From Ilex aquifolium (lineage: Eukaryota; Streptophyta; Magnoliopsida; Aquifoliales; Aquifoliaceae), in NCBI GenBank assembly GCA_951799425.1, contig OX637409.1, forward strand, positions 14,187,460 to 14,251,459: a stretch of 64,000 bases of DNA, in the 5' to 3' direction. The notes beneath the pieces are model-generated. The model was given only the letters and a program-made list of their open reading frames with translations. It made no database searches and had not been told where the DNA came from. Below, piece after piece: positions 9,145-20,161 of this stretch (positions are counted from its first letter, which is position 1; each line of letters begins with the position of its first letter). Both the position numbers and the translations under genes were made by a program.

Positions 9145-12100
9145 CTGCTATTATAGCCCAGAAACCATATACTATCCTGAAGTTCGCTTTTGGACGAATG
9201 AGAAGTGGAATCAGATGCCCCATCAGTTAGCTGTACAAAATTTTCATGGTCACATTAGATTCACTAACAACAATAAATAAATAAATATATATATATATAT
9301 ATATTTGATTGGAACTAATAGAAAATTATTAACTTAATTTTTGCAAGGTTGTCAAAAATAGTAATATATTTTCCAAACATTCTCCACCTTAACCAAGTTT
9401 TGGGGAGAGTAACTTTTGATTGACGAAAATGAATGCTTATGTGTTTGCAATTCTAGGAAATTACACTAGAAAACTTCTACAAGATCACATGATGATCCCT
9501 CGACCTGGAATTTAACACGAAGTATTTGAAATTGTCTAGATTTAGAGGTACAAACATACCAAGGTTACAGTTTCCATGCAAAATTTATAATTGTATCTAC
9601 ATATTTGTTAGTATCGTACGATACGTTTTGATAAGTGCAGAAAACGATCCGCATCACTTAAGTATAGTGGCTTGCACCGTATAGTGCGATACACTATACA
9701 ATACACCCAATACGAGATAATACGTACAAGTCGTCCGATACAGAGCAAAACAGGTTATTTTTTGTTTTGAATTCTAACCAGAACATGACGTGAAGTAATT
9801 TTTTTAAACACCAAGTAATGAAACGACGTCGTTCCATTTACAGTTCTAAAAAATAAAAGTCTTCTTTTTTATTCGTTCCAATGAAATATCATTTAGGGTA
9901 CAATGAAATGATATTATGACATTTTGTCATAAGTATGTGTTTTTTAATATCTTTCATAAAACTGCACGTATCTTACGATAAACGATAAACTTTTTTGAAA
10001 AATAATATAACTTCTAATACACGTTTTAACAACCTTGATTGTATGAGAATACATGAGTCACCAAGGAATATGGATCGGACAAGAAACAAAAATTGCTAGG
10101 CATTGATTTGTTGAATATAAATGATTTCAAGTGTCAATACATACAAAAGGTGTCAGACATAGAAAACTTCAGAAATAAAAAAAGGGCAAAGTCGCACATA
10201 AATAGGTAATATATTTTTATTTTAACTTCATTTATACTAGTTGATGTACACGTGCTTCACACGTGAATAATTTTAAATATCATATATTATCCGGGTAAAA
10301 ATTAAAAAGTAAACCATTATTTATGTCTTCATCAAAGAAATGGCCCTCTATCACATCTATCTAGAGTTAAATGTGTGTCCATTACTATTTTCGTACAATG
10401 AAGTAGTCGTAAACAATAGATATCACTCCCAAGATCCTTGGTAACAAGCTCAAATGTACACAAACACATGAAAAACAAAGATAAGTTCTAGACAAGTAAT
10501 GTGTGTCCATTACTATTTTCGTACAATGAAGTAGTCGTAAACAATAGATATCACTCCCAAGATCCTCGTTAACAAGCTCAAATGTACACAAACACATGAA
10601 AAACAAAGATAAGTTCTAGATTGTTGGTCCTCTTCTAGTGGCTGATATGCATCACATACTCCCTCCGTCCAATGATAGTCCAAATGACCTACAATCTATT
10701 ATGCTTAACACAAAGAATTTATAAAACCTTCAAGCGTTGTAGTGGTATGCGCACGAAGCTGCCTATATTCCAATTCAATGTTCAAGCACAATACAAGTAT
10801 AATCAAATACCATACTGAATATTTCATCTCTAGAAACAAAGATAAAACAATCCTAGCGTTTGTTATGTTGTGGCCTTTGAACAAGACAAAATCGAACGTA
10901 AGATAACTTGCTTCCACATTTTAGTATTCCATTAGTGAAATTTTCTAGCTTTAAATTTTTGACGGGCAGAAACAGAATTAAAACCTTAATTCAATAATAC
11001 AATTATCATTGTGATTAGAACGAAATTTCCATCAAAAATAAAATGAAGATGATCAAATAAAATTTTAAAATCCTCGTAATCTCCTCCTTGATTTATTTAA
11101 GGGGTCATAGTTCATAAACGTGTATTCTAAACATATCATGCCAAAGGTTCTAATGAAATTCACAAGAACATTCATAGGCGTTATTCGAAAATTCCAATTT
11201 ACAAATTTTTTTGGCCCAAACACTCAAGCCATTGTGAGAGATGTAAGGGAGAAACCTTTGGTCCTCCAACCTCTATAGCAGGAGCCTCAGGTAGGACGAA
11301 AACCTAGGAGAGTTATAGGAGAAAATTATAATTTTAATTGAAATAATAATCCAACACCAAAATATTAGATGCACAAATCAATAAAAGAATCTTATTGTGG
11401 TCAATTCCTCAAACGTACTGTGGTCAAATCTCCCTCTAAAATGATCTCACTTGAATAACAAAATTTTCAAACCCAAATAAAAAATATCAAAAATTCATTA
11501 ATATACACATACACACATACATGGATATGTATTTATGCATACACATATAAAGAGAAGGTAATCTATTGTAGAGCAATCGAGTGTGTTAGACAGGTATATA
11601 TACTTGATAGAAGTAATAATATAAAAGACATGAAATTATTAAATTTTCTATTAGTTGTGGGTTTATTCATTATAGATTTATTCTTAGAAGCAAAAAAGCT
11701 TACTCGTTAGATCAGTTACATCTTGAGCAAGTTGAACAGACATTTATGATATTGTAAAATTTATGGTCATTTAGAAAAAGTGAAGGGTAATAAGGGTCAC
11801 TCAACAAATAACTTGTATTTTATAATGAACAATATTTATGCTATATTTATTCAGATGTATGGTATTTTGGATATTTAGGAGATTTTAGAGGGTGAAACAA
11901 TTTTTTTCCAATATGTATACATTTAGAAGTAGTATAGATGAAATGACTAGGATTTCCTAAATTTTTACAAGTTCAAGATAAAAAATGCCACTGTGTGATT
12001 GTCCCTTCTAAGATAAAGGAGAACTTGTAAATAAACTTGGGTCAATTGGCCATTATGAGTATGAGATATCTACTAATGGCTAACAGTAAATAACAATACT

Positions 12101-14262
12101 TCTACTAATGGCTAACAATAAATAATAATACTTGCAACTTAAAAATACGTATACTATGTTCACAAGAAGATGCATATTATCCAAATGAAATAACAAGTAG
12201 GTTACACTTTGACTACAGAGCACCATCCAATCATGATCTTCCTTAAGCTCTCAAATATGCACTATTAACAATATTCATGACAAGTTGTGAGGGGCATTTC
12301 ATATTCATTTCTGTACATTTAACTAGCTCTGTTTTTTTTCGAGCCTAATAAGAACTATTTGTCCTTCCCAATTGCTCATTGTACTCCCCTTTGGTCACAC
12401 ACACAAAAACACACTTTGGGGAGAAAAAAAATTACATACACATCATAATGTGCAAAATGCTCCCAAAAAAGCGAAGGAGCTAGCAACAACTAAATCACGA
12501 CCTCGGCTGCACTTATATTGGCATAAGGCTGCCTGTTTTCTATGTTGGAATGAGCATTGCAGGAGCTATCTACTCCATTGAAATGCACCCAAACTCATTT
12601 TAAATCACTCCAAATTTCAAATTTAAACCTAGAGTAGCGCCAAGGCGGAAAACATCAATACAAGGATAACTAAAAAGGCCAAGATAAACCAATAGGATAA
12701 AAGACAACAAAGAAGCCAATCCCTTTGGCCCCCACCCCCGAGAGACACATTTCGATGCCTCGTAGTGAAAATCTGACAAGGCCAAGCATCTCGCTCTGTC
12801 CATATAAGCCAACATAAAAATACCTTCAAGACGATAAAATTAATAATGACCTAAGACAAGGGTATCTGTCCAGAAATTCCATCAGAAGAACTAGTTTTCA
12901 GAATCATTTAATGTAAACTATCACTTGGGAGGAAGAAGAAATTGTGCTACTTCGTTACCTCACAATACTGACCATTCTTGGGCTCTTCGCAGGAGGAAGC
13001 AGATAATTCAAGCAGTATATTCAGAGCCTGAAAGACGAACATATATTAATGCTTTCAAATCTTGCAATAAATGACATTGAACTTAACAGGAGATAATCTG
13101 AGTCCAACAGCTTCATATTTTTTACAGGAGATGCCACCCAAGGTAGCAAACATTCCAAACAAGATTGATGGTATACGACAACAGTTGAAACAAGACTTTG
13201 TGGAAAAGAATTCATAATTGATAAATGATAATACCAAGTTTATTTACAAATACTACGTAGATTATGGCTTCAGATGTAATGAAAAGTGGTTATGACACCA
13301 AATACAACGCACACATACACAAGCAGAATTCAACATCAAATTGAAAGGAATTAAAGTGAAGCTCAACTAAGAATGCTTACCTTTTCAATACTAAAACCGC
13401 AGTGACCTGCCATAGGAAAGAAAGTGAGGAAAACATGTTCAGTTGGGGAAAAATTCTGCCAAAGTGCATCCCACACATATGATACTCTCGACAGTCACGA
13501 GAATGTCGGCACAAGTGGTATTGAGTAAAACCAACCCACATTCATGCAACACAACACAAGAAACCAAGAGGAGCAATTCGTAGTAGACGTTTTGAAGTTT
13601 ACACAACATACAAGCTCCATATCCTTTCACTTGTATTTTACACCATTGGCATGCCTGTTATAACGTAATAGATAAAGCTGAAGGGAAATGTGGAACTCAC
13701 AGAGCACATCTCTGACCACGGCCATGCTCAGCTCGCACTCATCTCCAAGCATCGAATACAAAAACTGCTCTGCGTCCTCCGTGCTTACATGTCCATCACT
13801 GAATCCTTTCTGTTTCACCGAACCCCTATTTGGTGTCGATCTCACATAGTCCTTTCCCAGCATCGTCGAAACCGTCCCTGCAGCAGCAACAACCTTCTTC
13901 GGCTTAATCCCTCTAAAAACCTTCTCACGTCCTCGATCCTCCCCACTATCCACCTCCACAAACACCTCCGATGAGCTTGACCCCCAACTGGACCCCAAAT
14001 TTCTACTGGAGCTAGAACAAGTTGTACTCTGATCCTCCGAACTTTCTGCTAAACCTCCGAGAATCTTCGCGGCCGATTTGTTCGGGTCCGCGTTCATCTC
14101 TCCATAACCCGCATGGGCTTCAGCTAGAGAAACAGAGCTAAAAGCCTCCATCAAACCGTTCAAAACCCTATGCTCTTTGCTATCCCCGTCACATAGAACA
14201 GGTTTGCCTACACCAAGTTGTTTCGAAACCCTGGACCTCTTCTTCTTCTTCGTATGCTTCAT
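9145..14262 (-). CDS. CUE/SMR-family protein gene (At5g58720-like), exons 1-4, 3' part not found
   Basis: Exon 1 (14262-13701) starts with a Lys-rich segment MKHTKKKKRSRVSK, then a helical CUE-like region (LMEAFSSVSLAEAHAGY...NKSAAKILGGLAE), a Ser-rich stretch, and a second motif near GDECELSMAVVRDVL. Exon 2 (13406-13381) and exon 3 (13027-12959) finish the ubiquitin-binding-like helices (GFSIEKALNILLELSASSCEE). Exon 4 (9230-9145) encodes LTDGASDSTSHSS...ELQDSIW. All junctions are GT-AG and keep frame. I recall the same order in plant SMR-domain proteins such as At5g58720, whose C-terminus adds DUF1771 and Smr domains. Neither was found in this window, so the rest lies beyond position 1, is missed, or is lost. 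A small exon inside the 3.7-kb third intron could also be missed. Function unknown; RNA- or DNA-related by family. Confidence 0.75.
10371..10620. repeat. Tandem duplication, 128-bp period, two copies
   Basis: Copy 1 starts at 10371 with ATGTGTGTCCATTACTATTT and copy 2 at 10499. They are nearly identical through ATAAGTTCTAGA. The small frame read across them on the minus strand is an artefact of the duplication. Confidence 0.9.
10657..10670 (+). repeat. Stowaway-MITE-like terminal motif, single end
   Basis: TACTCCCTCCGTCC matches the typical end of Stowaway (Tc1/mariner) MITEs, including the TA target. I see no matching reverse-complement end within the next several hundred bases, so this is a truncated copy or a chance match. 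Confidence 0.4.
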
Positions 14263-14880
14263 CTCTCCTATATAACAGCTATATATCTCTCTCCTATATG
14301 ACAGCTATTTGTATGTATGTATGTATGCGTATATGTATGAATGTACAGAAACAGCGACAGCAGCAAGGCAACCGATCAACTGCAAAACGGATCGATCAAC
14401 CCAAGGAGGCCGTTGAGAAAATCAAATCTTAAATCGATTCAGAGATATGGAGTTTGGGTGGATTGATAGAGAATCCAGGAAGCCCTAATTTGGGAAGGAA
14501 ATAGATTTACTGGTTGGAAATTAAGGTTTTTTTTATCAAAATGGCTGAAGATTTATACAGCGATTTTGGGGAAAATCTCAGAGAGCAGGACGGGGACGAA
14601 GATCTCTGAGAATAACATCGACCGGTTATGGTGGGACGGTTGCCAAATTAAATAAAGGGGCGACCGTGTTTCACGCGGTTGTGGAGAATCTACCAAGTAG
14701 ACGCGGAAAGGAGAGGTCAATGTGACATAGCCGACAGTTGTGGTGGACTCATGTTTTGACTTCAATTAGTACAGTAATTTGTATACGTGAAATTTGATGA
14801 CACTCCCTTTATACGAGTCTGTTTTTCTTTCATTTTGGGTACATCGGAAAGGTTCAAAAAGTAAACAAAAATCTTTTTAC
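14263..14880. other. Upstream region of the SMR-family gene
   Basis: This is the presumed promoter and 5' UTR of the minus-strand SMR gene. It has a four-copy GTAT run at 14311-14326 and TATATA tracts at 14269-14300. No other gene is seen. Confidence 0.5.
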
Positions 14881-14883
14881 TTA

Positions 14884-16049
14884 GGCCCGTTTGGTAATCC
14901 GATGTTTACGTTTTTTTTTGTTTTTTTTTTCATTTTGTGGTCCGAAAAAAAATAAAAACATATTTGATGAATGTTTTTATTTTTTTTTTAATTGCTCTGT
15001 TTCAAAAACAAGACTCAAATATAAAAACATTCAAAAGGATGCTTTTGAAAACATCAAAAAAATAAACACGCGCGAGTCCATTTAATGAGGTCTGGGCTTC
15101 GATCTTCCTTAACAACAAAATATGAATTTTTGTCTGGAGTATATAAAGAGGCATCTCTCTTTCACCTCTCACACCTCTCAGATCTCTGTTGTCTCTCTCT
15201 CTCTCTCGGCTAAGGAAGATCGAAGACGAAGACGAGAAGCCGAAGCCACATGAAGATGAATCCAGACGCCATCTCCCCCTCCTCCTCCTTCTGTCGCTCT
15301 CACTCTCTCTCTCAACCTTCTTTATTTTAGTGGTGGTGATGGATTTTGGGGAGTGGTGGTGGGTTTCGCTAGTGGTGGTGGGGTTAGTTGGTGGTGGTGG
15401 TGGGTTTGGGTGGTGGTGGTTTGGTTGGTGGTGGTGGGTTTTCGGGGATGGGGATGGGTTGGATGGCTGTGGATTTCGGGGATGGGTGGCTGTGGTTTTC
15501 GGTGGTGGTGGGTTTCGGGGTTGGGGGTGTGTTGGGTGGTTGTGGGTTTCGGGGATGGGGGTGGGTTGGGTGGTGCTGGCTTTCTGCCGATTGGGGATGG
15601 GTTGGGTGGTGCTGGCTTTCTGCCGATTGGGGATGGGTTGGGTTTCAGCCGATTGGGGTGGTACTGGGGTTGGGTGGTGCTGGTTTTCGGGGGGTGGTGC
15701 TGGTGGGGGTGGGTTTCGGTGGTGGTGAGTTTCGGGGTGGGGGTGGTGAGTTTCAGGGTTGCTGGGTATTGGAAAGGGATTGTGGGGGTGGCTTTCGGTG
15801 GTGTTGGGTGTTTGGTGGTGGCTGTTGGGTGGTTGGTGGTGGCTGTTGGGTGGTTGGTGGTGGTGTTGGGTGGTGAACTTTTGGTATAATACCAAACATA
15901 TTTTTTATTTTTGTTTTTATAATTTTATAAATATAAATGACTACCAAACATGTTTAATATTTTTAATTTTTATCACAAAAAAAACAAAAATTTGTTTTAT
16001 TTTTTTTTATAAAAAAAACATAAAAACAAAAACGTTACCAAACGCACCC
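14884..16049. mobile_element. PIF/Harbinger-like non-autonomous element with a GT-rich minisatellite core
   Basis: The left end GGCCCGTTTGGTAA and the right end (reverse complement GGGTGCGTTTGGTAA) form terminal inverted repeats flanked by TTA on both sides (14881-14883 and 16050-16052). That is the PIF/Harbinger target duplication. The sub-terminal regions are A/T homopolymer-rich. The core (about 15330-15880) is a TGGTGGTGGGTTTCGGGG-type degenerate minisatellite with a cleaner 36-bp period around 15571-15650. Long frames of up to 297 codons here encode only Pro/His or Gly/Val/Trp low-complexity sequence and are not called as genes. No transposase is present. Confidence 0.75.
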
Positions 16050-16052
16050 TTA

Positions 16053-16286
16053 AGAGATATTAGTACTACCGTTTCTCAAAAACTCTCATTGAGCAGGGTG
16101 GGGAAATTAGTTGCACCATTTGTTTATTTTGCTGAACACCCAAATTATCGAGTTTATCGGCATAAAAATTTCTTTATCTCAAAGTATGCAAGATGGGTGT
16201 GTTGAGCAAGGTCAACAATTTCTTGTCAGACTAAATGAGTTTCTTCCACTCTTGAGGTCAAGAGTTTGTGAGCATCTAGGGAGTCA
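16053..16286. other. Short spacer between the PIF-like element and the LINE 3' end
   Basis: No gene is seen. A 20-bp direct duplication (GGTTCCAAGATAACATTC) near 16288-16325 marks the junction with LINE sequence. No poly-T tract marks a LINE poly-A tail, so the LINE is probably 3'-truncated. Confidence 0.4.
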
Positions 16287-19200
16287 TCAGGTTCCAAGAT
16301 AACATTCAGGTTCCAAGATAACATTCTTCAGATTTTGAATTTGGATGAGTTGCTTTGAAGATGACCCATAATTCCGCCTAAGCACTTGAACAATTGGACA
16401 ATCTTCCATAGAATTCCATTTGCTAGATTCCTTGATCATTTCCAACAATGCCTCCAACTGTTGTAGGTCCTGGATTTTTTTTAGAACATCCATCCACATT
16501 CAGCTTCAACCACCCTGTAGGAGGAAAAGACCATCCAATAAGATTTTCAAAGTTATGGTCTTGAAAATGTAAATTTTCTTGGAAGGCCAGCTTAATTTCA
16601 AGGGCCAGCTATCAAGCATTTTTGGCAACCAAGTATGGGGGGTATGGGACTTTTCAATACACTTCTTGTTTCTATCTTTCCAAATATGCCAGATAAGGGA
16701 GGTGAACACTACATACCACTCCACTCCTCTCCATCTTTTCTTCCTTTGATTTTTCTAGAGCCACTCTTGTAACTCAGAAATCTGGTTAACAGAGCTATTT
16801 GAGTTTCCTAAGACAACTTTCCAGACTGCTTGAGCTTTCAAGAAGCCTCTAACTATGTGCAAGGTTGATTCCATATGGATGTTGCATCTCTCACAAGTTG
16901 CATCCCTGGTCATATTTTTGGCAGCTCTAAGAAGATTGGAGAGTATTATGTCACTCTGAATAAGCCAGAGGACGAATATGAGTTTATGCGGGATTTTCTT
17001 GGACCAAACCCAGTCCTATCTCAAGACAGGATTATTATCCTCATCTGATTTGGAAAACCAACTATAGGTTGTCCTTATAGAGAACTTACCATTGTTAGCA
17101 AGACCCCAACATGGGGTATCTCTGAAATCATTATAATTTGGAATGTTTGTGGTCAGGATATTAGAGATAATGTTAGGAGGAAGAAGTATACATGTATTGC
17201 TCAAGTTCCAGTTACCTGAGAGATCAATGAAATCTACCACTAGACTGTCGTGGGTAGTTGAGTCTAGAATCTGCATTTTGTTAGCAAGAGGGGATTCTCC
17301 ACACCACCAATCAATCCAAAGGAGATGTTGTCATAATTTCCAATAAGTCATTTTGTTCCTTCATTAACAATTTGCTTTGTTTTCATGATGGCTCTCCAAA
17401 TTGGAGAAGCATTTGTTTTCCATTTCTAGTCATGTGAGGTACTATTTATATATTTTTCCTTGACTACTTTGACCCACAGTGCATCATGATTATCTTTTAT
17501 TTTCCAAACCAACTTAGTCAGTGTAACTTGGTTATTTTCTCTAATCTTTCTTAACCCAAGGCCCTCTTCCTCTTTTGGCTTACAAACTGTGTCCCAGTTT
17601 ATAAGATGAACTTTTTTTTTCCTCCGTATCCCCCCATAGAAAGTTCCTATTGAGTCTATAAAATTTTTCACAGGTGGACTGAGGCAGCCAGGTGGTTTAC
17701 ATGGTGAAATTTGGATTGGTAGAGGTAACTACTTGAATTAAAGTGGCTCTTCCTGCGATGGTTAGATTTTTAGCCTTCCATCCACTAAGCTTTGCTTGGA
17801 TTTTTTCCACTAGGAAGTTATAGGTATCTTTATTGGTTCTTTTGTGAAGAATAGGAATTCCTAGATATTTTCCTAGATCCTCAGTTTTGGAAAGTCCATT
17901 TCTTCTGATTAGGTGATTGGCCTTACTTCTACTGATATTAGGGTAGAAGTACACTCTAGATTTGACAAGGTTTACTTTCTGGCCTGAGATGTTATAGAAA
18001 TTTTGAAGCACTTCATTAATCATATCACAATCCTTTTCTATTGCCCTAGAGAAAAGAATGATATCATCAACAAAAAGGAGATAAGTGATAGAAGGACCAT
18101 TCCTAGATGCTTTAATGCCTTTTCAGCATCCCTCTTCCACTTTTTTGTTAATCATGTGTCCTAATTTTTTCATACAAAGAGTAAAAAGGTAAGGTGACAG
18201 TGGGTCACCTTGCCTAAGTCCTCTTTCAGTAATAGGGTTTAGTGGTTCACCATTCCATAGTATGGGTAGTGATGATTCTGTGACAAAATTCATAATAATC
18301 TCAATCCAAGATTGTGGGAAATTATATTCAATCAGTGTTTGATACAACAAAGACCAATTAATTATGTCATAAGCTTTTTCAAGGTCGATTTTGATCAACA
18401 TGTTCCCCACTTTCTCTTTTTTCATTTTTGTTGTATGGATAAATTCTTGGGTGATGATGACATTATCTAGTCTGCCTCCCTAGGATGAAGTTGCTTTGAT
18501 TGGGACTAACCAGTTTGTCCAGAAATGGTCTAAGTTTGGCTACTAGGAGCTTAGTCAGAATTTTCAGTCTCACATTATAGAAACTTATTGGCCTAAATTG
18601 GGAGGCCATCACAAGGTTGTCAATTTTGGGGATTAATGTTATCTAGGTCTCATTAAGTTCCTTTGGACACTTCCTTAGAATAAAAATTCCTTTAATTTGA
18701 TTACAAACTGACTCTCCAACAATATCCCAATATTTTTGGTAAAAAAGGCCTTGGAGGCCATTTGGTCCCAGGGATTTATAGGCCTTGATATTAAATGTAG
18801 CTTTCTTAATCTCATAATCTATGACAGGGACTTCAAGGATTTGATTATCTATAGTATTTAACTTAGATTGGGGAAATGTGTTATTGCCCTCAAGCTCACA
18901 GTAATTGTCAATACCAAATAACTCTTCAAACTAATCTTGAATTATCTTCTCAATTTCAAATTTATTTGTTACCCAAAGACCTTGTGCATTTTTAAGACTT
19001 TGGGGTCTATTTTTCTTTCTCCTAAAAATTGTGGAAACATGGAAGTATTTTGTATTTTTATCTCCCAGTTTTATTCATTTGGAGCTTGATTTCTAGTGTC
19101 AGAAGATTTCTGCTTGTTCCAGAATTTGGTTGTATTCAATGAGAAGTTGTTTCTCTAATCTTTCTAGATTATGAGAGCATTTTATCTATTGAGATTTATG

Positions 19201-20134
19201 CAAACCCTCCAATCTCTAGGACTCTACGTTTCCTTCAAAAAAATGTTTCCAAAGGTGGTTGAATTCCACTCCTTAGCTTTTTTGGCAAATTTGGCAGTCG
19301 CTTGAATTAAGGAATTATCACATTGGTTCCATGATTCCATTACGACATTTTTAATATCAGGTCTAGTTAGCCAAATAGCTTCCATTCTAAAAGGTCTAGT
19401 AACTGAATGATTCGTTGGAGTACCTTTGAGATGAATGAGGATAGGATAATGGTCGGAGTAGGTTCTAGGAAGATTTTGAACGCTTGCTTCTGGGAACTGA
19501 GTAGTCCATTGTGCATTTGTCAAAGCTCTGTCCAATCTAATTTTTGTATTTGCCAGGCCTTTGCACTTGTTATTCCATGTGAGCCTTGGACCACTACACC
19601 CAAGATCAATGAGTCCTCATTTGTTAATCCTTTCTCTGAATTTTCTAATTATGCTACTATGGTCTACGTGTCTCTCTCTCCTTTGTAACTGACTAGAGAA
19701 ATCGTTGAGGTCTCCAGTAGCCATCCAACCATAGGAGTATTATCACCTATGTGACTTAGATTGTCCCAGAGCTGTTCTTGATTTGAAGGGTTGGGACTAG
19801 CATAGATAGCTGAGAAGAGCCATTCATCAAAATCTATACGGGTAATATGGGCATGGATGACTTGGGAAGTGGATTGGTGAATACGGACTGTCACAACTGT
19901 AGGATCCTAAAGCAGCCAAATACCACAGGCTCTTCCTTCTGGTTCAATTTTCTCCGATATCGTAAACCCAAATTGTGAGAAAAAATTTCCCAATTGAGAA
20001 CTTGGGACTTTAGTTTCTATTAACACCACCACCTCAGGGTTATGTGCTCTGTAAAGATCTCCAAAAACTTTTTGGAATCTTTCGTTGCCTGTTCCTCTGC
20101 AATTCCAAGATAAAATCTTCATGGAGTGTGTCAT
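16287..20134 (-). pseudogene. LINE (plant L1-type) ORF2: endonuclease, reverse transcriptase, RNase H, inactivated
   Basis: From 20134 downwards the frame starts with the apurinic endonuclease motif ILSWNCRGTGN and continues with a GDLND-type motif near 19700 in a shifted frame. The reverse transcriptase follows: KIDLEKAYD near 18390, GLRQGDPLSPYLF at about 18184-18213, the FVDD box at 18063-18074, and the C-terminal GKYLGIPI/KLSGWKAKNL signature near 17830. A zf-RVT-like region lies at 17000-17300. An RNase H start (GWLKLNVDG) lies at 16489-16516 and is soon truncated. Several stops (for example after GIWLL at about 19907) and frame changes make it non-functional. It lies immediately downstream of ORF1, as usual for plant L1 elements. 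Confidence 0.9.
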
Positions 20135-20161
20135 AAAAAGAAAAAGGGGAGTTAGGAGCCT

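Larger units (their letters stand above)
9231..12958 (-). other. Large third intron of the SMR-family gene, repeat-bearing
   Basis: This 3.7-kb AT-rich interval lies between exons 3 and 4. It contains a TA dinucleotide run at about 9281-9304, a 128-bp tandem duplication (10371-10620) and a Stowaway-like terminal motif (10657-10670). No coding frame of interest is visible on either strand. Confidence 0.55.

Noticed and set aside
15002..15895. 297-codon Pro/His-rich frame in the PIF-like element
   Set aside because: It is a translation of a GT-rich minisatellite in one of several open frames, with no conserved motif.
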